Shown: piece by piece, positions 45,701 through 51,979 of the stretch
How the letters are laid out: every line of letters starts with the position of its first letter
How positions within the stretch are numbered: the stretch's first letter is position 1
Assembly (NCBI RefSeq): GCF_049933045.1
Contig: NZ_CP187926.1
Span: 3,968,001-4,032,000 of the forward strand
Reading direction: 5' to 3'
Length of the DNA stretch: 64,000 nucleotides
From: Pseudocolwellia sp049933045
Lineage (GTDB): Bacteria; Pseudomonadota; Gammaproteobacteria; Enterobacterales; Alteromonadaceae
Translations under genes and position numbers: made by a program
Notes under the pieces: model-generated
Database searches by the model: none
Seen by the model: only the letters and a program-made list of their open reading frames with translations
What the model was told of the DNA's origin: nothing

Positions 45701-46031
45701 TTGACACTTTGTCATAAACAAATGGAAACTCTTCAGCATATTCTTCTAAAAAGAAATCAAAGGGATTAATGACCGTCATTTCGGCGACTAAATCAACAGT
45801 AAAGCTAAACTCTGTTGTTGATTCGTTAAATACAACTCGGGCCTGGTAATTACCAAATGGGTCTTGTTGCCAATTAATATAATGATCTTCAGGTGTGATT
45901 TTTAAAGAATAACTTTTAATTTTGGTGCGGCTATGAGGAGCAGGACGTAAACGAAATATATGCGGCCCCATATTTACAGAACGGTCATATTTATATTCGG
46001 TATGGTGCGAAATACCTACAGTAATTGTCAT
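42723..46031 (-). CDS. Transglutaminase fused to DUF2126 putative amidoligase
   Basis: A 1102-residue protein. The N-terminal ~290 residues are a transglutaminase-like domain: Cys in NKKTGSCRDSAWLLVQLFRH, His in FTDLHAWTEVYIPGAGW, Asp in IGLDPTSGLFAGEGH. The long C-terminal DUF2126 domain (about residues 320-1080) begins IHLTMGGEPTFISIDDMEHP and is annotated in Pfam as a putative amidoligase. It has acidic/aromatic clusters and a conserved ADGRHTGTGGGNHVTLGG. It is first in the operon; AAAGGGG lies before the ATG. A -24/-12 promoter lies about 67-82 bases upstream of the start codon. One protein thus combines a predicted bond-cutting and a predicted bond-making domain. Confidence 0.92.
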   Translation of the reverse strand: MTITVGISHHTEYKYDRSVNMGPHIFRLRPAPHSRTKIKSYSLKITPEDHYINWQQDPFGNYQARVVFNESTTEFSFTVDLVAEMTVINPFDFFLEEYAEEFPFVYDKVSKSELTPYLKKRKASPKLLELIESLKPEKPIRSVDFLVAVNKVIYELVGYGIRLEPGVQTPNETLNKKTGSCRDSAWLLVQLFRHLGLASRFVSGYLVQLTSDQKSLDGPSGPEEDFTDLHAWTEVYIPGAGWIGLDPTSGLFAGEGHIPLACTPEPSSAAPVTGGIDDCESEFSFYNKVTRVHEDPRVTKPYSETQWTSINRLGQQVDKVYTEEGIHLTMGGEPTFISIDDMEHPQWNTDADGEEKRILAHNLFLEMNKVYTKGGFTHYGQGKWYPGESLPRWQYGCYWRKDGVALWKDSALLADPNKDYKLDHTNTKDFAEKLTAALGLGKEALTTAYEDILYHLWQEASLPTEVGPKQPELLDAMSRKGLLAKMEQGIEKPIGYALPLHWNDGKHCWQSCKWEFKRGYCFLLPGESPLGYRLPLDSLQWSDNIIDRDPFDIPDAFAKVKKTKKGFIGTEMIKTALVLEVREGRLYVFMPPTSHFEHYLAILTAVESVAKELSIPVVIEGYTPPKDSRVEKYAVTPDPGVIEVNIHPSISWDQLVDRTTTLYGLAKQARLGTDKFMADGRHTGTGGGNHVTLGGETPEQSPFLRRPDILRSFITYWQHHPGLSYLFSGLFIGPTSQAPRVDEARDEILYELEIAFSHMPQGEVPEPWLVDRLLRNLLVDLTGNTHRAEFCIDKLYSPDSATGRLGIVEFRGFEMPPHEQMSLVQMLLLRTLLAWFWKKPYHKPLVRWGTELHDKFLLPQYVENDLAEVCRDLQQSGFGFQLNWLNPFFEFRFPVCGTRELDNVTLELRTAIEPWHVLGEEATGTGTARYVDSSLERVQIKVQGTMSDRYIVTCNGRRVPLKPVKGKAKDEMVAGIRYRAWQPPTALHPTIGVHAPLTFDLIDTWEGRSLGGFVYHVSHAGGRNPETLPVNAFEAEGRRVARFWEHGHTPSLLSSDEPSWTPSAVVHSFENAGVSEFVVPEEENINQDYPNTLDLRRQPAFK

Positions 46032-46097
46032 CGACTAATTCCCCTTTGATGGTATGCCTACATGAATAACATGAAAATGCTATTGAGTGTGAATTTT

Positions 46098-46113
46098 TGC
46101 AAGATTTATTCCA
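46098..46113 (-). promoter_or_regulatory. Candidate sigma-54 (-24/-12) promoter of the amidoligase operon
   Basis: Read on the minus strand, TGGAATAAATCTTGCA matches the consensus TGGCACGNNNNTTGCW at TGG, the following A, and TTGCA, with the exact GG-N10-GC spacing. The predicted start site is near 46087, about 56 nt before the ATG at 46031. The CAC of the -24 box is not conserved. Confidence 0.55.
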
Positions 46114-46226
46114 GTTATATAAACGTAATAAAACAAACACTTTAATCACAAAACATCTGTAAATAATCGGTTTAAGAGTGCTCTATTATAAACAGGCAAT
46201 AATAAAATAATAAATAATAGCCTCAA

Positions 46227-46256
46227 TGGTGCAGAAAGATGCACTAAAATAGCACT
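46227..46256 (-). promoter_or_regulatory. Candidate NtrC enhancer half-sites
   Basis: TGGTGCA (46227-46233) equals the right half, and TGCACTAAAAT (46240-46250) the left half plus spacer, of the NtrC consensus TGCACYAWWWTGGTGCA. Their opposite halves are degenerate. They lie about 140-170 bp upstream of the predicted sigma-54 start site, a usual enhancer distance. Confidence 0.4.
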
Positions 46257-46362
46257 TTTCCTGAATTTTATAATTTAATTATCGACTTATAAAAAATAAA
46301 TAAACCTATACAGATATTTAAAAAATAGTTAACAATAAAGCAGCGATTAAGCTCAGTAACAA

Positions 46363-46371
46363 TGCTATAAT
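46363..46371 (+). promoter_or_regulatory. Extended -10 promoter upstream of SHOCT gene
   Basis: TGCTATAAT is a perfect extended -10 (TGn plus TATAAT). No convincing -35 hexamer is visible, as is usual for extended -10 promoters. The transcript would start near 46378. Confidence 0.6.
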
Positions 46372-46428
46372 ATAAGCATACTTCGAATACTTTCTGCTCA
46401 TGAAAGTGATTCATTATTACACACAAAT

Positions 46429-46466
46429 AAAAGCGCCTCTGCTTTCATTCACTTAAGCGCTTTTTA
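46429..46466 (+). terminator. Terminator-like hairpin in the SHOCT gene leader
   Basis: AAAAGCGC (46429-46436) pairs with GCGCTTTT (46457-46464), followed by T and AATAG; the loop is 20 nt. It sits between the promoter and the start codon at 46503, so it either ends a ~90-nt small RNA or acts as an attenuator. Confidence 0.5.
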
Positions 46467-46502
46467 ATAGCTAACTCAATCTACCTAATAGGATATTTCC
46501 GC

Positions 46503-47264
46503 ATGCAAAAGCTAACAAATGTTGGTGAAAACTTAGTTAATGATATTTCGTCGCGTTATGGTTTAAGCCGCGATGCTGTTCTACATATGTTAGTTTCAGT
46601 GAATAACGGTGGCTGTTCGATGGCACAATTTAACTGTCCTGAATTAGGTGGCTCGGGTCAATGGATGCGAGGCGGTATGACCATGGTAGGTGATATGTTT
46701 AATAATGGGTTAAAAACAACGGTCGATAACCTTTGTAATGAACTCGCCAATATATTATCTAATAACCAAGTATTCCCTGTTGTTGCAGCTGGTACCCCGG
46801 GTAGTAATCAATGGTGGCCAATGGATTTAGGTAGCCCTTCTAGTAGCGGTTCACAAAATAATACCCGTTATGCCGTGTTCCCTAATAGACTAGCTGTTGA
46901 GTTAAATGGACAAGTTTCTATTTATGACACACTAGACCACAATATTGGTGGTGTTAGTCAACAACAAGGGGGCAACGACTCTCTTACATTTAACAGTCAA
47001 TGGGGAACTATTAGTGTTCAGAATCTACCTTTAGTTTCTGGAGCATCTCCAGCCCCACAAACTAATTTTGCTCAAACAGTTCAAGAACCGCAACCTACGC
47101 AAGCGCCTGTTCAGAATTTTGAGCAAACAAATGAAACAACTAACTCACAATATAATACGGCGAATCAAATGATAGATATTATCAAAAAATTAGCTGAATT
47201 ACGTGATGTAGGTGTGTTAACAGAGAGTGAATTTAATATCAAAAAAGCAGAACTATTGAAGTAA
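46503..47264 (+). CDS. SHOCT-domain protein
   Basis: A 253-residue protein. Residues 1-90 are a helical domain with a Gly/Met-rich stretch (GSGQWMRGGMTMVGDMFNNG). Residues ~95-170 are beta-strand-like with RYAVFPNRLAVELNGQVSIY, residues 170-220 are Pro/Gln/Asn-rich linker, and the last ~30 residues are a SHOCT domain (IIKKLAELRDVGVLTESEFN followed by IKKAELLK). SHOCT modules are small two-helix domains often at protein ends and thought to mediate oligomerisation or ligand contact. There is no signal peptide. It is divergent from the amidoligase operon. TAGGA precedes the ATG. Confidence 0.75.
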   Translation: MQKLTNVGENLVNDISSRYGLSRDAVLHMLVSVNNGGCSMAQFNCPELGGSGQWMRGGMTMVGDMFNNGLKTTVDNLCNELANILSNNQVFPVVAAGTPGSNQWWPMDLGSPSSSGSQNNTRYAVFPNRLAVELNGQVSIYDTLDHNIGGVSQQQGGNDSLTFNSQWGTISVQNLPLVSGASPAPQTNFAQTVQEPQPTQAPVQNFEQTNETTNSQYNTANQMIDIIKKLAELRDVGVLTESEFNIKKAELLK

Positions 47265-47282
47265 GGCTAAATTCTAAAATAG

Positions 47283-47305
47283 CCCTTTATTATCTAAATA
47301 AAGGG
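47283..47305. terminator. Hairpin after SHOCT gene
   Basis: A perfect 9-bp stem, CCCTTTATT with AATAAAGGG and a 5-nt loop, starts 19 bp after the stop codon. The following sequence (TAATACATTT) is a weak T-tract. Confidence 0.45.
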
Positions 47306-47360
47306 TAATACATTTATATTTAAAGTAAGAGTTCCTTATCAACGTGGTATTAAATTAACT

Positions 47361-48569
47361 ATGAAAACATTTCAATGTACTTGCACAGACAAACCTATTT
47401 TGTTTTTTGAAAGTAATCAATGTCTTAATTGTGCTAAAACAGTAGGCATTGATGATAGTTTTGATCGAGTAGAACCGTATGAACAGGACGCTAAAACAGG
47501 TTTGTTTTATAAAGCACTTCAACCGGAAATACAGTACAGAAAATGTGATAATAACGAGCATTTTAATGCTTGTAATGGCATGGTTAACTTAACAACTTTT
47601 ATACCCGATCCTGCGAATGAAGAAGAAGTATTATGTTTTGGTTGTCGTTTTAACGAAACGGTACCTGATTTAAGTATTGTTGAGCATATTCCTTTATGGA
47701 AAAAGATGGAGGCCGCCAAACGCCGTGCTTTATATACACTAAAAGCATTACCTATCCCGCTGCAAAATAATACTGAAAATACTGAGACAGGCTTAAGTTT
47801 TGATTTTATAACCGACCGAGATGTTAACGATCATTTTGTTAGTCCATTAACAGGGTATGAAGCTGTTTTAACTGGCCATAACTGTGGGCATATCACTATT
47901 AACTTAGCTGAGGCAGACGATGTTTCTCGTTCACAAACAAAACATGCAATGGGCGAACGTTACCGTACGTTACTTGGGCATTTTCGTCATGAATTAGGGC
48001 ATTATTATTTTGATCTGATCATTATGCCGACACCAGAAAAGCAAGCCTTATGTAAACAATATTTTGGCGATGACCAACTAGATTACCAAGAAGCCTTAGA
48101 TAAGCATTACAAAAATGGTGCACCTGAAAACTGGCGAGATACTTTCATTAGTGAATACGCGACTATGCATCCTTATGAAGACTGGGCAGAAACGTGGGCG
48201 CATTATATGCACATCATTGATACTCTAGAAACTGCACAAAATTTCTCAATTACAGGTTCAACGTCTGTTATTGCAGAAGATGCAGAAGAAGATATTGAAG
48301 AGTTTGGTGAACTGAATTTACCTCAAGATACTTCTTATTTTTTAAGACAGAGAGACTTTAATAATATTTTAGATACTTGGATGGATTTTTCGGTGATGCT
48401 TAATGCATTAAATAGAAGTATGGGTTTAGCAGATGCCTATCCGTTTGTATTAACTCAAGCCGTGCGCACTAAGCTTACTTTCGTGCATTATGCCATACAC
48501 AATAAACTTCACTTATTACCAAAGATCGCACCAACAGAAAAAAAGAAAGAAAAAATTAGTAAAAAATAA
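47361..48569 (+). CDS. Zinc-ribbon putative metallopeptidase (Peptidase_Mx / COG4307 type)
   Basis: A 402-residue protein with N-terminal zinc-ribbon cysteines (FQCTCTDKPILFFESNQCLN then CAK; later YRKCDNNEHFNACNG and VLCFGCRF) and a metallopeptidase core with GHFRHELGHYYFDLI near residue 210, i.e. HExGH, followed by the downstream YEDWAETWAHYMHIIDTLET. This family is repeatedly found beside alpha-E/circularly permuted ATP-grasp/transglutaminase genes. It could release or mature the product of the operon (inference). There is no signal peptide, so cytoplasmic. Confidence 0.87.
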   Translation: MKTFQCTCTDKPILFFESNQCLNCAKTVGIDDSFDRVEPYEQDAKTGLFYKALQPEIQYRKCDNNEHFNACNGMVNLTTFIPDPANEEEVLCFGCRFNETVPDLSIVEHIPLWKKMEAAKRRALYTLKALPIPLQNNTENTETGLSFDFITDRDVNDHFVSPLTGYEAVLTGHNCGHITINLAEADDVSRSQTKHAMGERYRTLLGHFRHELGHYYFDLIIMPTPEKQALCKQYFGDDQLDYQEALDKHYKNGAPENWRDTFISEYATMHPYEDWAETWAHYMHIIDTLETAQNFSITGSTSVIAEDAEEDIEEFGELNLPQDTSYFLRQRDFNNILDTWMDFSVMLNALNRSMGLADAYPFVLTQAVRTKLTFVHYAIHNKLHLLPKIAPTEKKKEKISKK

Positions 48570-48574
48570 ACAAC

Positions 48575-48602
48575 ATAACCTCAACACTCGTTGAGGTTAT
48601 TT
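48575..48602 (+). terminator. Terminator after metallopeptidase gene
   Basis: A perfect 10-bp stem, ATAACCTCAA with TTGAGGTTAT around CACTCG, then TTTG, directly after the stop codon. This marks the right end of the accessory block. Confidence 0.75.
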
Positions 48603-48732
48603 GATAAAAATCACATCGTGTTAGTACAATATCAATAGATATAATCATATGGCTTCATATATTTAAAAGTTGCCATCTAACAGTCGGCTATTTAATATTG
48701 AGGCCGCTAAAATTTAGAGATATAAATATATT

Positions 48733-49548
48733 ATGCCAGAACTACCAGAAGTAGAGGTCTGCAGGCAAGGTGTAGAGCCTCATGTATTAAACCAGAATGT
48801 TAGCGACGTCATTGTCCGAAATGCGAAAATGCGTTGGCCAATTACACCTACCATTGCGGAAATTTGTGGTGAAAAGGTTATTTCTGTTAAACGCCGCGCT
48901 AAATACTTACTACTAGAAACATCTAAAGGCACATTAATGCTGCATTTAGGCATGTCAGGTACTATTAGGGTTATAGATAAAAATACCCCTGTTATTAAAC
49001 ACGATCATTTTGATTTGGTTTTTGAAAATGGCTTAGCATTGAGACTCAATGACCCTCGACGTTTTGGCTCTGTATTATGGATAACGGAAGATATTAACCA
49101 ACATCCGTTAATTAACAAACTTGGACCTGAACCTTTATCTTCAGACTTCACTGATGATTGCTTATATGAAAAGTCTCGCAGCAAAACCTCGCCAATAAAA
49201 ACATTTCTTATGAACAACCATATTGTTGTGGGGGTTGGTAATATTTACGCGAATGAAAGCTTGTTTAAAGCGGGCATTGATCCAAAAAAACTAGCCGGAA
49301 AAATATCAAAAAGACGCTACCTTGAATTAACAAAACATATTAAACAAACGTTAGCTCATGCAATAGAACAGGGTGGAACAACGTTGAAAGATTTTACTCA
49401 GGCAGATGGTAAACCTGGATATTTCGCGCAAGAGCTTTTGGTGTACGGAAGAGGCGGTAAACCTTGTTTTATCTGTAAAGAAACCTTAAAAGAAATAAAG
49501 CAAGCAGGCAGAGCAACAGTGTTTTGTCCAAAGTGCCAAAAAAACTAA
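48733..49548 (+). CDS. mutM: Formamidopyrimidine-DNA glycosylase
   Basis: A 271-residue base-excision-repair enzyme removing 8-oxoguanine and Fapy lesions. The catalytic Pro-Glu start MPELPEVEVCRQGVEPH is intact. MLHLGMSGTIRV, VGVGNIYANESLFKAGIDP and the C-terminal zinc finger CFICKETL...CPKC are present. In related genomes mutM directly follows rpmG; here 13.7 kb intervene. Confidence 0.97.
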   Translation: MPELPEVEVCRQGVEPHVLNQNVSDVIVRNAKMRWPITPTIAEICGEKVISVKRRAKYLLLETSKGTLMLHLGMSGTIRVIDKNTPVIKHDHFDLVFENGLALRLNDPRRFGSVLWITEDINQHPLINKLGPEPLSSDFTDDCLYEKSRSKTSPIKTFLMNNHIVVGVGNIYANESLFKAGIDPKKLAGKISKRRYLELTKHIKQTLAHAIEQGGTTLKDFTQADGKPGYFAQELLVYGRGGKPCFICKETLKEIKQAGRATVFCPKCQKN

Positions 49549-49550
49549 GC

Positions 49551-49655
49551 CTTGGTATAACAATAATATTCAATTACTTTATTAAAACAGATAATTTTTT
49601 ATAAAAGATGAAGTTATACCAAGTTGTTAATTTTATTATTTAAATTGGTATAACT
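49551..49655. repeat. TTGGTATAAC inverted-repeat element (copy 2)
   Basis: CTTGGTATAAC (49551-49561) and GTTATACCAAG (49613-49623) are perfect 11-bp inverted repeats around ~51 bp of AT-rich DNA; a third arm TTGGTATAAC lies at 49645-49654. Layout resembles a miniature palindromic intergenic repeat without coding capacity. It lies between the convergent mutM and coaD genes and could also act as a transcription terminator. Confidence 0.6.
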
Positions 49656-49675
49656 ATCGAGAATATTTGTTGGTG

Positions 49676-50158
49676 TTAAGATTTTAGCTTTTTGTCTAAA
49701 GCCTCTTTAACGATGGGGTGAACAAAACTCGTTACATCGCCATTATGTAAAGATACTTCTTTAACTATGGTTGAAGAGATAAAGGTATTTTCTGCCGATG
49801 GCGTTAAAAACACTGACTCTAAGTTAGGCGATAATTGTCGATTTACGCTAGCTAATTGAAACTCATATTCAAAATCTGATACTGCACGTAAACCACGCAC
49901 TAATACCGCAGCATTTTGCTGTTTAGCTAAATCAACCAACAATCCTGAAAATCCAACAACAGTAACGTTAGGTAAATGTTGGATAACGTTTTTAATTAAC
50001 TCAACGCGCTCAGCTAAATCAAAACAAGGCTTTTTACTTGGGTTTGATGCAACAGCAACTACAACTTCAGAAAATAAATTACTCGCACGCGTGATTAAAT
50101 CGGTGTGACCGTTTGTTACTGGATCAAATGTTCCAGGATATATAGCTTTTATAGTCAT
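49676..50158 (-). CDS. coaD: Phosphopantetheine adenylyltransferase
   Basis: A 160-residue hexameric enzyme of coenzyme A synthesis (4'-phosphopantetheine + ATP to dephospho-CoA). MTIKAIYPGTFDPVTNGHTD holds the TxGH nucleotidyl-transfer motif, LVRGLRAVSDFEYEFQLAS and ENTFISSTIVKEVSLHNGD follow. The frame is open further upstream to 50224, but the ATG at 50158 gives the standard length and N-terminus; no strong Shine-Dalgarno is present at either. Confidence 0.95.
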   Translation of the reverse strand: MTIKAIYPGTFDPVTNGHTDLITRASNLFSEVVVAVASNPSKKPCFDLAERVELIKNVIQHLPNVTVVGFSGLLVDLAKQQNAAVLVRGLRAVSDFEYEFQLASVNRQLSPNLESVFLTPSAENTFISSTIVKEVSLHNGDVTSFVHPIVKEALDKKLKS

Positions 50159-50352
50159 AGAATAATCTACTTTAAGGATATTGGGAGCTATTGTAAGGGG
50201 AATAGCCTTAAATTCAAAAGACAATTGATAATGGATTTTTTAGAAAAAATTTAAATATAAAGTAATTACTCGAAAAACTTCCATCCTTGTCGTATTTGGT
50301 AGTAATATAGGTAGATCAGTTTTAGAGAATTTATAAACCAAAAGTGAGATAA

Positions 50353-51012
50353 ATGAAAACTCGTGATAAAATAATTCAGGCTAGCATCGCTTTATTTAAC
50401 GAACATGGCGAAAGAAATGTTACCACGAATCATATCGCGGCTGATCTCGGCATAAGTCCAGGGAATCTCTACTACCATTTCCGTAATAAAGAAGACATTA
50501 TTCTGTCTATATATGAAGAATATGCTCGAACACTTTTATTAGAAAGCATGCCCGAAGTATCGCCCGAAGTTAAACCACTAGATTCTATTATTCTGTACAT
50601 GGATATGGTATTTCAAGCGATGATGAAGTTCCGCTTCTTCTACAGTAACTTACCTGTTTTACTGGCAAAGAACCCGTTATTACATGTTAAATTTGTTGAA
50701 GTGCAAACTGTGATTGGCGATAGAGTTAGCCAGCTTTTAATTTCATTAAAAGGCGCAGGCATGATGGAATTTGATGATGCTGACTTAGCTGACATCGTAA
50801 GTATTCTACGTATCGTAAACACTTTCTGGTTAAGCTTTTACCAAACTCAAAATAACGACGTTGAAATCAACGATTCTGTATTCTATCAAGGCGTATTGAA
50901 GATTTTAGTGATTATTCATCCATATATTAGCGACTCAGCTAAAGATGAATTTTTAGCGGCACGTACTATGTACCGTAAACGTTTAGAAGCTAGCTTGTCT
51001 GAAACTGCCTAG
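50353..51012 (+). CDS. TetR/AcrR-family transcriptional regulator
   Basis: A 219-residue regulator. Its DNA-binding domain (residues 1-50) has NVTTNHIAADLGISPGNLYY followed by HFRNKEDII; the helical ligand domain is unassigned. It sits between coaD (divergent) and kdkA (convergent), neighbours that do not suggest an effector. Well-formed, full-length and followed by a terminator hairpin. Confidence 0.9.
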   Translation: MKTRDKIIQASIALFNEHGERNVTTNHIAADLGISPGNLYYHFRNKEDIILSIYEEYARTLLLESMPEVSPEVKPLDSIILYMDMVFQAMMKFRFFYSNLPVLLAKNPLLHVKFVEVQTVIGDRVSQLLISLKGAGMMEFDDADLADIVSILRIVNTFWLSFYQTQNNDVEINDSVFYQGVLKILVIIHPYISDSAKDEFLAARTMYRKRLEASLSETA

Positions 51013-51033
51013 AACATACATTGTAAACTGAAA

Positions 51034-51078
51034 AAGCTGTTTTAAACGTTATCGTGGTTTTGAAACAGCTTAATTTTT
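51034..51078 (+). terminator. Terminator after TetR-family gene
   Basis: AAGCTGTTT (51034-51042) pairs with AAACAGCTT (51063-51071), with inner TAAAC/GTTTT extension, then AATTTTT. Confidence 0.7.
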
Positions 51079-51184
51079 CCGATATTGAAAAATTAATTTA
51101 CGCAATGTATTCACAATCCGTACGTGATTGTTTACGTTCTAGTTAATTTATATCCACTGATCAAACGAGTATTCAAATCAGCAC

Positions 51185-51928
51185 TTATTCGCTAGTGTAA
51201 CCCGTTAGTAATAAATCCCATTCATTTGCTTGCCAATGTAGCGCTTCTAGCTTGTTTTTTTCTTTATTAAATGAGCGTAATAATCGGCTCATATTTTCTT
51301 CTTTCCAATTTGATGAACCTGTTTTTATTTCACCTTGATCAAAATCGATAAGCCAAACTTTGTTTTGGTCATCAATCAAAATATTATGAATGTTCAAATC
51401 GTGATGATAAACATCGTGATCATGAAAAGCTTTTATCGTTTTACCTATGTTATGCCATAAATCTGCGTTCACTGATTGCTTAATCAATAACGAAATCAAG
51501 TCTTGCGCATTGCAAACACGTTCAGTAAGAATGTCGGCTTTATAAAACAAACCACTTTTTATAACACGGCAAGCAATAGGCTTGGGTGCAGGTAAATCTA
51601 ACGCACGTAATTGGTTTAATAGTTCAAACTCTTTTGTGGCGCGCGTATTGTCATTACTTGAAAATAAATAAGAATCTTTATTAAATTTACCAATAAGACC
51701 ACCACGGTAATAATGTTTTAGTACCCACTGCTTATTATCAACTTCAATAAACCAAGTTGTACCTCGGCCTTGTGCGGTGCCAACAACCTGATTATTGCTT
51801 TGCCAGTAGTGACTATCGAGTAAGTCTTGTGAAAAATTTTCTATTTCATTGTCATCAAAAAGACAGAATATAGTGTTGTTTTCAAAAACTTTTTTGCTAC
51901 AGGGTTTTACAATTGTTGAAGGGTTCAA
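51185..51928 (-). CDS. kdkA: 3-deoxy-D-manno-octulosonic acid kinase
   Basis: A 247-residue kinase-fold enzyme phosphorylating the 4-position of Kdo on lipid A-Kdo in organisms with a single, phosphorylated Kdo (Haemophilus/Vibrio-type core). Motifs: GTAQGRGTTWFIEVDNKQWV, LKHYYRGGLIGKFNKDSYLF, and the kinase catalytic loop DVYHHDLNIHNILIDDQNKV with WLIDFDQGEIK. The only in-frame start near the conserved N-terminus is a TTG at 51928 without clear Shine-Dalgarno, so the 5' end is uncertain. Divergent from a heptosyltransferase gene. Confidence 0.9.
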   Translation of the reverse strand: MNPSTIVKPCSKKVFENNTIFCLFDDNEIENFSQDLLDSHYWQSNNQVVGTAQGRGTTWFIEVDNKQWVLKHYYRGGLIGKFNKDSYLFSSNDNTRATKEFELLNQLRALDLPAPKPIACRVIKSGLFYKADILTERVCNAQDLISLLIKQSVNADLWHNIGKTIKAFHDHDVYHHDLNIHNILIDDQNKVWLIDFDQGEIKTGSSNWKEENMSRLLRSFNKEKNKLEALHWQANEWDLLLTGYTSE

Positions 51929-51979
51929 GATAATAGACCAATTATATGCGTTTAATCTCTCTATTGTGGTGAATCATCT

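Larger units (their letters stand above)
46032..46502. promoter_or_regulatory. Divergent regulatory region of the amidoligase operon and SHOCT gene
   Basis: This 471-bp AT-rich spacer holds no gene but is dense in signals: a minus-strand sigma-54 type element near 46105, NtrC-type half-sites near 46227-46256, a plus-strand extended -10 at 46363-46371, and a plus-strand terminator-like hairpin at 46429-46465. Each is given as its own entry. Confidence 0.6.

Noticed and set aside
36770..48569. Integrative element or genomic island with mobility genes
   Set aside because: No integrase, transposase, tRNA end or direct repeats are visible around the block; called an accessory insertion only.
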